64,000 nucleotides of DNA from Nostoc sp. XA010 (GTDB lineage Bacteria; Cyanobacteriota; Cyanobacteriia; Cyanobacteriales; Nostocaceae): NCBI RefSeq assembly GCF_020829625.1, contig NZ_JAIVFX010000009.1:62001-126000 (forward strand), given 5' to 3'. Made by a program: the position numbers and the translations under genes. Numbering within the stretch: position 1 is the stretch's first letter; the number at the start of each line of letters is the position of its first letter. This document shows positions 55,907 through 64,000 of this stretch, piece by piece. The notes beneath the pieces were generated by a model, which saw only the letters and a program-made list of their open reading frames with translations, searched no databases and was not told the origin of the DNA.

Positions 55907-57895
55907 TCACTCTGTAGCTAGCCAAGCGCGGAGTACTTCTCCAACTGACCAAGCTTGAGCAATACAACCTTTAGGTTCCATTGGTGGATCACCATTAGAT
56001 ATTTCACTGATAGTTCCAACTCCAGCAGTATAGAGGTGATGTTGCATCGGTTCTAGAAATTGCCGAGCAATGGATGGGTTGTTAAACACACGCAAGTGAG
56101 CTAAGACAAATGAACCAATTAACCATTCCCAAACTGTTCCTTGGTGATAAGCGCCGTCACGATGAAATTGATCTCCACCGTAGTGACCGATATACTGCGG
56201 ATCATCAGGTGCAAGACTGCGTAAGCCGTGAGAAGTTAGAAGCGATCGCTCGCACGCTTCTACTACTTGCCGTTGTTGTTCAAGAGTGAGCGGACTTTCT
56301 GGCAAGGATACGGCGAAGATTTGATTTGGTCGCAAAGAGCCATCGTTACCATTTGGGCCGTCTAAAACATCAAAACAGTATCCCTTGGCATTATTCCAGA
56401 AACGACTAAAACCTTTTTGAGTGGCATCAGCCATTGCATCGTAGTCTTTCTCAGGTTTTCCTAACTTTTGGGCGAACTGAGACATTGTTCGCAAAGCGTT
56501 ATACCAAAGGGCATTTACTTCTATAGGCTTGCCAATGCGAGGAGTAACTACCCAATCACCGACTTTGGCATCCATCCAGGTAAGCTGCACTCCTGGTTGC
56601 CCTGCATAAAGCAACCCATCACTGGGATCGAGGTGAATATTGTAGCGCGTTCCTTTACGGTGAAATTCCACAATCTCCGCCAGTTTAGGAAATAAATCTG
56701 CTAATAGCTTGTCATCACCAGTCGTAGCAAGGTAAAGGCGGATGGCTTCAAAATACCATAGTGTTGCATCAACTGTATTGTAGTAATCTTCTGTGGGTGG
56801 CTTATTATCGTCAGGGAAACGATTCGGCAACATTCCTTTGTTGATATATTTGCCAAAGGTGCGAAGAATGGACTCTGCAATTTGGGGACGATTAGTGGCA
56901 AGCGTCAGACCGGGTAGACTAATCATGGTATCCCGACCCCAATCAGTAAACCAGTGGTAACCGGCGATGATGGTTTTTCCGTCTTGTCTGTCAACAATAA
57001 ACTGATCGGCAGCGAGTACAAGTTGCTGCACCCAATCAGGAGGTGGAGGTGCTTGTGGCGATCGTTTAGCTTGCCAGTCTGTTATCAGCTTTTGCTCGTA
57101 CTGGTGACGTAAGTCTAAAGCTACTGCACCCTTTAAATTAGGATTTTGCTCTCTACTAGCGACAAAAGTAAATGAGCTTCCAGGCTCAAGTGTGGCTTCA
57201 AAAGTTGCTGGATGAAGATGATCGTCTATATCGTTGAGTCCGCGTTCCTTTTCGGCTGCAAGTTCAAATCCGTAGTACCACTCGTTATTAAGTGAGGCAT
57301 TACCGCTATCTGTCAACAAGTATAAAGGTTGCGCTCCCTGAAATACTGTGACACTGACTCCATGATCGATCGCGTTTATACTCATTCGCCAATGCTTGGC
57401 AGGCGATTCTTGAGCATGGGTTCTGCTGTGATAATCGCGGTGATTAACAAATGCTTTGACTGATAATTTAAGCGATCGCTTTGCTTGTCGCAAGTAATAA
57501 TGAATATATGTAGTATCAGATCCAGCCTGCATCCAGATGCGTTTCTCTAATAACGCACCTCCACAAGCAAAGCTCCATACAGGTACTGTTCCTTCTAAAT
57601 AAAAGCTTTCGATATGATGATAACCTTGAGGATCAACTGTGCCATTTGACCAACGATTTGCAAACAGTGGATAAGAGTTGCCTTCATACTCTGCTGTATC
57701 ATCTAGCTTTGCTAATAGTACGGTTCGCTGCAACGGTGGTTGCAGTGCAGCCACAAGTAAACCGTGATAACCCCGTGTTGATAAACCTGCTACTGTACCC
57801 GAAGCATAGCTGCCACTACCATTGGTTACTAACCACTCACGCGACTCTGCTGCATCAATATTTCCACAAATTTCCCGTCCAAAGTTGATGCTCAT
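55907..57895 (-). CDS. Amylo-alpha-1,6-glucosidase (glycogen debranching-type)
   Basis: A 662-residue protein. The N-terminal beta domain starts NFGREICGNIDAAESREWLV and has the family motif NGSGSYASGTVAGLSTRGYHG. The C-terminal (alpha/alpha)6 barrel has AGYHWFTDWGRDTMISLPGL, TVDATLWYFEAI, VEVNALWYNALR-like VNALWYNAL, LRPNQIFAVSLP and YHQGTVWEWLIG. This is the bacterial/archaeal GDE-type (GH133-like) enzyme that trims alpha-1,6 branch residues of glycogen. It is cytoplasmic. It is a single gene, with upstream promoter space between it and transposase debris. Confidence 0.93.
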   Translation of the reverse strand: MSINFGREICGNIDAAESREWLVTNGSGSYASGTVAGLSTRGYHGLLVAALQPPLQRTVLLAKLDDTAEYEGNSYPLFANRWSNGTVDPQGYHHIESFYLEGTVPVWSFACGGALLEKRIWMQAGSDTTYIHYYLRQAKRSLKLSVKAFVNHRDYHSRTHAQESPAKHWRMSINAIDHGVSVTVFQGAQPLYLLTDSGNASLNNEWYYGFELAAEKERGLNDIDDHLHPATFEATLEPGSSFTFVASREQNPNLKGAVALDLRHQYEQKLITDWQAKRSPQAPPPPDWVQQLVLAADQFIVDRQDGKTIIAGYHWFTDWGRDTMISLPGLTLATNRPQIAESILRTFGKYINKGMLPNRFPDDNKPPTEDYYNTVDATLWYFEAIRLYLATTGDDKLLADLFPKLAEIVEFHRKGTRYNIHLDPSDGLLYAGQPGVQLTWMDAKVGDWVVTPRIGKPIEVNALWYNALRTMSQFAQKLGKPEKDYDAMADATQKGFSRFWNNAKGYCFDVLDGPNGNDGSLRPNQIFAVSLPESPLTLEQQRQVVEACERSLLTSHGLRSLAPDDPQYIGHYGGDQFHRDGAYHQGTVWEWLIGSFVLAHLRVFNNPSIARQFLEPMQHHLYTAGVGTISEISNGDPPMEPKGCIAQAWSVGEVLRAWLATE

Positions 57896-57984
57896 AAATG
57901 TACCTCATTATGTCACCAATATCTCAATTTTTGTTTCCACATCAATAACTTTTATTAATTCCAACTCACAAACTTTGATACTTT

Positions 57985-58407
57985 AGAGTCTACTATTAAA
58001 GCTTATAAACAACGGTTTGATATTGAGCGGAGGCGGAGTGGCTCCGACTCCGAGAAATGTTTAGAGATTTTAAAAGCGGTGGTTATAACTTAGAAGATAC
58101 TAATGCATCAGGAAAACGGCTAATTTATCTAATATTATTAATCTCACTTGCCTATACGGCTGCAACTATATCTGGTCAAAAAATTAAACGCATGGGTGTT
58201 CAAAAATATGTTGGACGAATTAAAGAATTCTTAAGGATTGTTCGACGACATAGTAGTTTTTATATTGGGTTATATGGCCATAATTGGGTCAATTTCACAG
58301 AAAGTTCCTATGAGTTAGTCACCGAATTATTGAGATTAAGTCCTAATAAGCGTAAGTACTACCAACAAGGACAGAGAGCTATGAGGCTTATTCTATCTGC
58401 ATCATAG
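57985..58407 (+). pseudogene. IS4-family transposase C-terminal fragment
   Basis: From about 57997 the sequence reads AYKQRFDIE, then after a short GC insert MFRDFKSGGYNLEDTNASGK, then LIYLILLISLAYT, KYVGRIKEFLRIVRRHSSFY and a stop at 58405-58407. This is the C-terminal end of an IS4-type transposase, including the catalytic Glu of the YKxRFxIEExFRDxK region. The N-terminal two thirds are missing. The GC insert (58027-58053) splits the conserved motif. Confidence 0.7.
58027..58053. repeat. Small GC-rich palindromic insert in the transposase fragment
   Basis: CGGAGGCGGAGTGGCTCCGA followed by CTCCG can fold (GGAGTC/GACTCC-like pairing). It lies exactly inside the codons of the IEEMFRDF motif, flanked by GAG on both sides, as a small dispersed repeat insertion would. 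Confidence 0.6.
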
Positions 58408-58479
58408 CCCTTTTTGTCCCCCCGTAAGGCATACTATCACTACGAATTTTGGAGCGAGGGCGTGGATACCGAAACACCT

Positions 58480-58739
58480 CGGATTGTAGATGGAGGCTAG
58501 CCGCCCGTAAGGAAGACTGTCAAACTTGTTTCATGTGTGAGGCGTATTGTCCTGCGGATGCACCCTATGTTGCGCCTGAATCTCATACTAATGTTGCAGT
58601 CAATGAGGATGATTTAATTGAAAGTGGCATTATGGGTGAATATCGTCGCGTCTTGGGTTGGGGATATGGCAGAAAAAACAATAGTGAATTGGATACGGCT
58701 CATAAACTGCGCCAATTACCGTGTCCTTATCAAAGTTAA
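58480..58739 (+). pseudogene. C-terminal half of a 4Fe-4S ferredoxin-like protein
   Basis: The frame gives ARKEDCQTCFMCEAYCPADA then PYVAPESHTNVAVNEDDLI, GIMGEYRRVLGWGYGRKN and a stop at 58739. It matches the second half of small dicluster 4Fe-4S proteins: only the second CxxCxxCxxxCP cluster is present, and the first cluster with the N-terminus is gone. Upstream sequence is debris next to the transposase fragment. The surviving cluster motif is complete, but a start codon with the correct N-terminus is lacking. Confidence 0.6.
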
Positions 58740-58749
58740 TTTGAACTCT

Positions 58750-59769
58750 CTAAAACACTTTGTGTTGTAGTTCTGGAAATACTTTAGAGACTTTATTCAA
58801 AAGATAATCGCCATAAGTCCCGCGAAATTCGTGGACACTGGCTTTATCCCAGCGATCGCTTTTATCATCATTTACTACTACATCGTTCAGTTCAATAGGT
58901 TTGACTTCAACGTTGAAATTGGGATCAAAGAAGAACGGGAACGACAAGCGATGACTTGTCGATAAGTTCTGAACGCGGTGGGGTGTTGAACGATACAGTC
59001 CTTGTGTCATGCGATCGAGCATATCCCCAATGTTGCATACGAATGAACCAGGAATAGGAGGTGCATCTATCCAACCAGACTTTGATTTGACTTGTAATCC
59101 ACCAACATTATCTTGTTTGAGTATAGTTAATACTCCATAATCTGTATGTTCACCAACGCCCCATTCAGATTTAGATAATGATGGATTGGGAGGGTAATTG
59201 AAAATCCGAAATAATGTTAATGGATCTTTTGTATAACGTTCAGCAAAATAGGATTTTTGCAACCCCAAACTTAGAGCAATACCAGCCATTAGGGTGTGTC
59301 CAAGTTTGGTCATTGAGTCTATATAATCCAGGACTGTTTCCCTAAATTCGGGAATGTTGGATGGAAAAAGATTTTGACCGTGCATTGGTACACCAGCTTT
59401 CACAAATGGATGGTCTTCTTCTAGTTCTGCACCGAAGTAAATACCTTCTTTTAAGTCAGGTCTACCTGATGTTAACTCGTTACCCACGGGGAAATATCCT
59501 CGCCATGCTCTACCACCAAGAGCCATACGAATCTTCAGTTTAGTTTCTATATCCTGCGTGAAGAATTGTTGACTGAGATGTTCTAGTTGCTCTTGTAGTT
59601 GTTCATCAACTCCATGTCCGACGATATAGAAGAAACCGTAACCTTGGCAGGCTTGTCTAATTTGGTCTGCAATTACATCATAATTGTTGCTAGTTTGAGA
59701 AACTAATGTACTAATATCAATGACGGGAACTTTTGAAAACTCTTTGTTTACAACTTGTAAGTTTGGCAT
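58750..59769 (-). CDS. Isopenicillin-N-synthase-like Fe(II)/2OG oxygenase
   Basis: A 339-residue member of the IPNS/plant-type 2OG oxygenase family. The N-terminal DIOX_N part has VPVIDISTLV and YGFFYIVGHGV. The core has iron ligands H208 and D210 in GEHTDYG and H264 in STPHRV, with R274 (SHRLSFPFFFDP) for the 2-oxoglutarate carboxylate. The length is normal and it looks fully active. Such enzymes hydroxylate, desaturate or cyclise small molecules; the substrate here is unknown. It is divergent from the PhnD-like gene at 60006, with about 235 bp between them. Confidence 0.92.
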   Translation of the reverse strand: MPNLQVVNKEFSKVPVIDISTLVSQTSNNYDVIADQIRQACQGYGFFYIVGHGVDEQLQEQLEHLSQQFFTQDIETKLKIRMALGGRAWRGYFPVGNELTSGRPDLKEGIYFGAELEEDHPFVKAGVPMHGQNLFPSNIPEFRETVLDYIDSMTKLGHTLMAGIALSLGLQKSYFAERYTKDPLTLFRIFNYPPNPSLSKSEWGVGEHTDYGVLTILKQDNVGGLQVKSKSGWIDAPPIPGSFVCNIGDMLDRMTQGLYRSTPHRVQNLSTSHRLSFPFFFDPNFNVEVKPIELNDVVVNDDKSDRWDKASVHEFRGTYGDYLLNKVSKVFPELQHKVF

Positions 59770-60005
59770 ACTCTATTTTTATAGTCGTTTTTAGACTAAT
59801 TATATCGATAACTATGATATTGATGTTGGGTATGGCGATCGCTAGCCTTATTAAAATATTTAGACGAACTATTTTGAGTATAAATTTGTAACTTTATTTT
59901 TGTTATAAATAGTAGTAATAATACTACTGCTGATCAAGTAGTGCGATGGTCAAGGTGGCAAAAAACTGACTCAAGTTTTTCAGATTGAAAGTGCTGGAGA
60001 AAAAA

Positions 60006-60794
60006 ATGGCTATATCTTATAAAAAGTTGCAAATTACATCTTATCTGGCTCCCAATTGGTTCGGATTTTATCAGGCGATCGCAGCTTATTTAGGTCGTAT
60101 TTTAAAAGCAGAATTCCAACTACAACCAGGTGAATGTGATCCCTTAGACGATCCCCGGTTATTTGAAGACCAAATAGACCTAGCTTTTATTTGTGGATTA
60201 CCACTAATTCGGTATAGTCAAATAGTTTCAAATCAATTCCAGGCATTAGTTGCGCCAGTAATGCAATCATCACGATATAGTAACCGCCCTATTTACTATG
60301 CAGATGTAATTGTCAATGCTAATAGTAATATCAAAAAGTTTACAGATTTAGCAAAAAAAACATTTTGTTATAATGACCTTGGTTCAAACAGTGGCTACAA
60401 TTTACTCTGTCATAAATTAATTCAAGAAAAATATCCTGAAAGTTTTTTTGCCAAAACGCTACAATCAGGTTCGCATCAGCATTCAATTCGCTGGGTAGTT
60501 GAGGGATTGGCAGATTGTGCATCGATTGATAGTGTAGTGCTAGAACAGGAATTGAAAGATTTTCCCGAATTATTACAGCATTTGCGGGTGGTTGAAGTGT
60601 TGGGGCCTTCCCCGATGCCACCTTTAGTAGTAGCACAGCGTCTAGGTATATCTTTAATTCAGCAAATGCAGTTAGCACTACTCCAACCAGATACAGAGTT
60701 GCAAACAGTAATGGAACAGTTTGGAGTCAGACGTTTTGCCGCAGTGGAATTAAAAGACTATCAGATATTAAATCAGACTCCCAATCTTCAGTAA
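60006..60794 (+). CDS. PhnD/SsuA-type substrate-binding-like protein without signal peptide
   Basis: From ATG 60006 the protein has 262 residues; the upstream ATG at 59985 adds 7. It matches the PhnD family of periplasmic binding proteins: IDLAFICGLPLIRY, ADVIVNANSNIKKFTDLAKK, FCYNDLGSNSGYNLLCHKL, SGSHQHSIRWVVEGLADCAS and ARRLxx-like RVVEVLGPSPMPPLV. No signal peptide or lipobox is present, so it is probably cytoplasmic, and no ABC permease or ATPase follows. Such orphan PhnD-like proteins may act as sensors or binding modules. The ligand is unknown. Confidence 0.8.
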   Translation: MAISYKKLQITSYLAPNWFGFYQAIAAYLGRILKAEFQLQPGECDPLDDPRLFEDQIDLAFICGLPLIRYSQIVSNQFQALVAPVMQSSRYSNRPIYYADVIVNANSNIKKFTDLAKKTFCYNDLGSNSGYNLLCHKLIQEKYPESFFAKTLQSGSHQHSIRWVVEGLADCASIDSVVLEQELKDFPELLQHLRVVEVLGPSPMPPLVVAQRLGISLIQQMQLALLQPDTELQTVMEQFGVRRFAAVELKDYQILNQTPNLQ

Positions 60795-60870
60795 GCAAAT
60801 TATTAACGCGCTTAAACTCTCTGGTATGAATAATTAGTGTGTGGAGGATAATTTTATTTTGCATCAGTTT

Positions 60871-62118
60871 TTAAGACATGGCATAGTCCCAACTCTGCTT
60901 TTGTGCTGACAAAACCACATCTTGATAAATTTTCTCAAATAATACTCGCTGTGCATGACTCCCTCCAATCTCATGCAAGCGTGGTAAAACAGGTTTCAGT
61001 TCCGCAACAGTCCTGTGGAAATCACCTTTGGCATGAGCTACCATTCCTCTAGCTGCGGGAATTGCTACTTCTATCCAACTCCGTCGCAGAAAGGGATTAA
61101 TATTTAAAGTGTGATACTCCATATTCTGAAGCATTTGGTTTGCCCAATCATGGTGTCCGGCTTTGGTAAGGGCATAGACATAATGCAAATCCTGGAATGG
61201 TAATGCGTGTTCATCAATCCGGCTGTAAAGATAAGGACTGATACTTTGCCAACGGTTCTCGACATTTACACCGCGCAATTCTAGGCGCAATAATAATGAA
61301 ATTGCTCCTACTTGGTCTTTAGGAGATTGTTTGTTGGCACGTTCCCAAATATGCGTATCATAGAGTTTGAGAACTTTCTGGTAGTTTTCTAACTGCAAAT
61401 AATATAGTGCAATATGCCACCAGTTGTGAGTGTAGAGCATAGAGTTGCAGTTTTCCCAGGTGTCTGCAAAACTTTCCATCCAAGCTATCCCCTCATGGAC
61501 TCTTCCCTGAGTTTCCATGACATGAGCGATCGCATGATGCGCCCAAGGATCATATCTATTTAAGGCGATCGCTTGACGTGCCATCTCTTCTGCTGCTTGG
61601 AGTTGATGACACTGTTCTAAACCAAATGCCACCATGCCGGATAAATAATGATTTTCAGGATTGCTTAGTAAAACTTTTTGGGCGATTTCCAGTAATTTAT
61701 CTTTATTACCTGTATAAAAATAGTGATACTGTCCCTGCTGAACAGAAATCAAATCACGGGGAAACCTACTGGTAATTTCCTCATGAATAGCGATCGCTAC
61801 ATCAATCTCTTGATTTGCCCAAGCTGAAATTGCTTGCACATATAACTGTTCTCTGGCGGTAATCTTGGTGCAATACTGTTGTGCAGTTTGCAGATATGGT
61901 AGAGCTACCTGCCAAGCTTTGCGGTTTTCTAGGGTGAGATAATAAGCAGCCGCATAAGCATTAGCTAATGCACAAGTGGGATCTGCTGCAATTGCTTGTA
62001 AAATTACTGTTTCTGCATCTTTACCATAACCAAGCATCTGAGCGATAAAATGGTTAATTCCTGCGATCGCATTGGCTGAATCTGTTGTAACTACTAGTCC
62101 TTGTGCATCTTTAAGCAT
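60871..62118 (-). CDS. TPR-repeat protein of the TTC38-like family
   Basis: A 415-residue all-helical protein with degenerate tetratricopeptide repeats: AADPTCALANAYAAAYYLTL, QQGQYHYFYTGNKDKLLEIA, IALNRYDPWAHHAIAHVMET and HNWWHIALYYLQLENYQKVL. The AxHAIAHVMETQGR and the HNWWHIA signature are those of TTC38-type proteins found from bacteria to animals, of unknown biochemical function. No signal peptide is present. It converges on the PhnD-like gene. Confidence 0.85.
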   Translation of the reverse strand: MLKDAQGLVVTTDSANAIAGINHFIAQMLGYGKDAETVILQAIAADPTCALANAYAAAYYLTLENRKAWQVALPYLQTAQQYCTKITAREQLYVQAISAWANQEIDVAIAIHEEITSRFPRDLISVQQGQYHYFYTGNKDKLLEIAQKVLLSNPENHYLSGMVAFGLEQCHQLQAAEEMARQAIALNRYDPWAHHAIAHVMETQGRVHEGIAWMESFADTWENCNSMLYTHNWWHIALYYLQLENYQKVLKLYDTHIWERANKQSPKDQVGAISLLLRLELRGVNVENRWQSISPYLYSRIDEHALPFQDLHYVYALTKAGHHDWANQMLQNMEYHTLNINPFLRRSWIEVAIPAARGMVAHAKGDFHRTVAELKPVLPRLHEIGGSHAQRVLFEKIYQDVVLSAQKQSWDYAMS

Positions 62119-62287
62119 TATTAATTTCTTGCAGCAGATTTGTGAAGCAATTTCTAAACTACGGTAAGTCTATAGGAATAATGAACTTACAACCTAGAGT
62201 ATGTCATAGCTACGATAAAATTGCAAGGATAAAACTACTGTAAATCCATAGAATAACCGTATTTGAATTTTGTAAAGGTATTTTAGA

Positions 62288-62315
62288 TGGGTTCGCCCTG
62301 AAGCGATGGCAGATG
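62288..62315. repeat. Small GC-rich dispersed repeat
   Basis: GGGTTCGCCCTGAAGCGATG is related to the repeat at 22354. It lies at the broken 5' edge of the hybrid kinase remnant. Confidence 0.45.
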
Positions 62316-62329
62316 GTTTAGCATTGCCT

Positions 62330-63030
62330 CTCTTTTACCCAGAGAAAGTCAGGACATTCACAGTCCTAATGTTTTAGAAGGTACTCTCGCCTACCTTTCC
62401 CCAGAACAAACCGGGCGGATGAATCGTAAAATGGTAAATTGGTAGTTGAGGCGACGGCTCAAGTTGGGCAGCAATCAAACATGCTACAGTCCATTTTTCT
62501 GGAAGATAGCGCAGATGTTCCCCATAGCTTAATTTATACCGTCAAACGCAGCCTACAAACTACCATCATCCTTGATACAACAGTGCATCGAGCGTTGATA
62601 GCTGACCCCTACATCATTCGTCAACAACCCAAAAGCTTGCTGTGTACGGCGATTGGCTATCAAGGCAAACTTTTGGGGATTTTATATTTAGAAAACAATC
62701 TTACTACTGGGGCGTTTACCAGCGATCGCGTCGAAATTCTGAATCTGTTATGTACTCAAGCTGCAATCTCCCTGGAAAACGCTCAACTTTATCAGCAAGC
62801 ACAAGATACTCTAAAAAACCTTGGACAGACCGAACAATTTTTGCGGTTAATTATCGATAATATCCCCCAGTCTGTTTTTTGGAAAAACCGCAATTGTGTT
62901 TATTTAGGCTGTAACCATCGCTCGTCAAATTGTGGTAGAAGGACATGGCGGTTCAGTCTCCTGCACTTCCGAACTTGGACAGGGGAGCAGGGGGCAGGGG
63001 GCAGGGAGCAGGGGAGACAAGGCGATCTGA
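62330..63030 (+). pseudogene. Collapsed Ser/Thr-His hybrid kinase gene (HstK-type)
   Basis: Pieces of one large cyanobacterial hybrid kinase in order, with the middle deleted. First comes a Ser/Thr-kinase piece (SQDIHSPNVLEGTLAYLSPE then QTGRMNRK, about 62347-62436, stop TAG). It is followed directly by the end of its AAA/linker region and a GAF domain (LVVEATAQVGQQSNMLQSIF; SLLCTAIGYQGKLLGILYLE; LLCTQAAISLENAQLY, about 62439-62805). Then comes the start of a PAS domain (FLRLIIDNIPQSVFWKNRNC). After a frame change near 62915 the last HATPase strand follows (TIARQIVVEGHGGSVSCTSE then LGQGS). At least two internal deletions are needed. A GGGGAGCAGGG run follows at 62980-63020. Confidence 0.7.
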
Positions 63031-63233
63031 GTGAGAACTTGCAACAAGTCTTTCTTTCTGCTTGTCCTCAAGTTCTCTTCCCCATGCTCAATATGCATAT
63101 TTTGTCGCACCTTTACTAGCAGGTAATTTGTAAACTTAAGATTTCCTTTATGAATAGACTCTAAACAAACTCTTTGAGATCATAAAACTTTGTATGCTGA
63201 ATTAATAGGTCTTAAATAGTTCTTTTAAAACTG

Positions 63234-64000
63234 GTGCAAGAAGATTTTAGGTTAATTGTTGATTTGGTTTTGGTTTTAGGCGTTGCCGCCTGCGGTGGAC
63301 TGTTGGCGGCACTTTTGCGACAACCCGTGTTGCTAGGGTATCTCATTGGCGGGATGATCATTGGCCCAGCCGGACTGGGATTGATTAAAGAACTTATTCA
63401 AGTAGAGACTCTGGCACAGTTCGGTGTCGCCTTTTTGCTATTCGCCTTGGGTGTGGAATTTTCTTTTGCGGAACTCAAGAAGGTAAAAGCGATCGCTCTT
63501 GGCGGAGGTGGACTCCAGATTGCTCTGACAATTTTGGTCACAGTTGTGGTATGCGGGTTAACCGGAGCCTGGGGAACCTTACCTGCTAAGGGGATGTTTT
63601 TAGGGTGTATTCTATCCTTGTCTTCCACAGCAGTTGTCCTCAAGTGCTTGATGGAGCGTAACGAAACAGAAACGCCTCATGGGCAAGTGATGCTGGGGAT
63701 TTTGGTAGTACAGGACTTGGCGCTGGGACTGATGTTAGCAGTCTTACCAGCCCTCAACCAACCCCCAGAAACCATTGGCATTGCCGTGCTAACAGCACTG
63801 CTGTGGATTGCTTTATTCGCTGCTGGTGCAATAGCTGCGGGGAATTGGCTGATACCGCCTTTGTTGCGACTGCTAGCCCGTACCGAAAGCCGAGAACTAT
63901 TTTTATTAGGAGTTGTAGCCCTTTGTTTGGGCATTGCTCTGTTGACAGAGTATTTGGGGCTATCGATTGAGATGGGGGCATTTGTCGCCGGTTTGATGAT
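63234..64000 (+). CDS. CPA2-type (KefB-like) cation:proton antiporter, 3'-partial
   Basis: An open frame from GTG 63234 (VQEDFRLIVDLVLVLGVAAC) runs off the window end. It encodes at least eight hydrophobic helices with motifs of monovalent cation:proton antiporter-2 proteins: LLRQPVLLGYLIGGMIIGPA, QFGVAFLLFALGVEFSF, LSLSSTAVVLKCLMERNE, VMLGILVVQDLALGLMLAVL and IEMGAFVAGLM. The LVVQD motif carries the transport Asp. The family exchanges K+ or Na+ for H+ in the plasma or thylakoid membrane. The C-terminal NAD-binding (RCK) part, if any, lies beyond the window. GTG is preferred because homologous sequence starts right there. Confidence 0.9.
   Translation, partial: MQEDFRLIVDLVLVLGVAACGGLLAALLRQPVLLGYLIGGMIIGPAGLGLIKELIQVETLAQFGVAFLLFALGVEFSFAELKKVKAIALGGGGLQIALTILVTVVVCGLTGAWGTLPAKGMFLGCILSLSSTAVVLKCLMERNETETPHGQVMLGILVVQDLALGLMLAVLPALNQPPETIGIAVLTALLWIALFAAGAIAAGNWLIPPLLRLLARTESRELFLLGVVALCLGIALLTEYLGLSIEMGAFVAGLM

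Overview
This window is chromosomal DNA from a filamentous, heterocyst-type cyanobacterium (Nostocales: Nostoc, Tolypothrix, Scytonema and relatives). The octamer GCGATCGC (HIP1) is very frequent, many genes are typical cyanobacterial families, and the spacers hold short repeats of the Nostoc kind: TCATTAGTCATTGG runs, GGGGAGCAGGG runs and 25-30 bp GC-rich dispersed elements. There is no rRNA, tRNA or CRISPR array that I can recognise.

Region 1 (1-22260) is the right-hand part of a nonribosomal peptide (NRPS) cluster, all on the + strand and tightly packed. The assembly line reads: [A]-PCP | C-A-PCP-C (1-5133); free TauD/SyrP-type dioxygenase (5139-6185); C*-A-PCP (6299-9538); C-A-PCP-C-TauD (9557-15292); C*-A-PCP-thioester reductase (15293-19684). 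A methyltransferase, a class III aminotransferase and an MbtH protein follow. C* is a condensation-like domain without HHxxxDG. The unit C-TauD-C*-A-PCP occurs twice, once with the dioxygenase as a free protein and once fused. Reading the adenylation pockets by eye gives Gly (DILQLGMIWK), His-like (DSALIAEVWK), Thr (DFWNIGMVHK) and Asp-like (DLTKIGHVGK). The two units that carry a dioxygenase and a C* domain are exactly the His-like and Asp-like ones. In known siderophore synthetases, beta-hydroxylases paired with degenerate 'interface' C domains make beta-hydroxy-His and beta-hydroxy-Asp iron ligands. My inference is a peptide ...X-Gly-(bOH)His-Thr-(bOH)Asp, released reductively as an aldehyde and perhaps transaminated to an amine: a candidate cyanobacterial metallophore.

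Region 2 (22300-26600) is decaying DNA beside the cluster: an Asp/Glu racemase-family gene broken by a frameshift, a GST, a CmcJ/NvfI-like oxygenase with one in-frame TAG, a taurine-dioxygenase-like gene cut off by an IS200/IS605-like remnant, and an unidentified gene fragment.

Region 3 (26770-42600) holds housekeeping, stress and export genes: a histidine phosphatase, a Tat-exported PhoD phosphatase with a possible Pho box, a sensor kinase with a receiver-only regulator, a DUF389 remnant, an MscS channel, a GNAT/TetR divergent pair around a striking double palindrome, an RND pump with its adaptor, a ten-copy 21-bp tandem repeat, and an OmpR-type regulator with its kinase.

Region 4 (42700-64000) mixes intact genes (peroxiredoxin-like, rhodanese, V4R-like protein plus PAS kinase, two-part GST, TPMT-like methyltransferase, RodZ-like HTH, alpha/beta hydrolase, acyl-CoA dehydrogenase, glycogen debranching-type glucosidase, isopenicillin-N-synthase-like oxygenase, PhnD-like protein, TPR protein, KefB-type antiporter running off the end) with many gene corpses: CHAT protein, hydrogenase maturation protease, histidine kinase tail, lactate dehydrogenase tail, IS4 transposase, ferredoxin half and a collapsed Ser/Thr-His hybrid kinase. 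The pseudogene load suggests a genome under strong remodelling by small mobile repeats.
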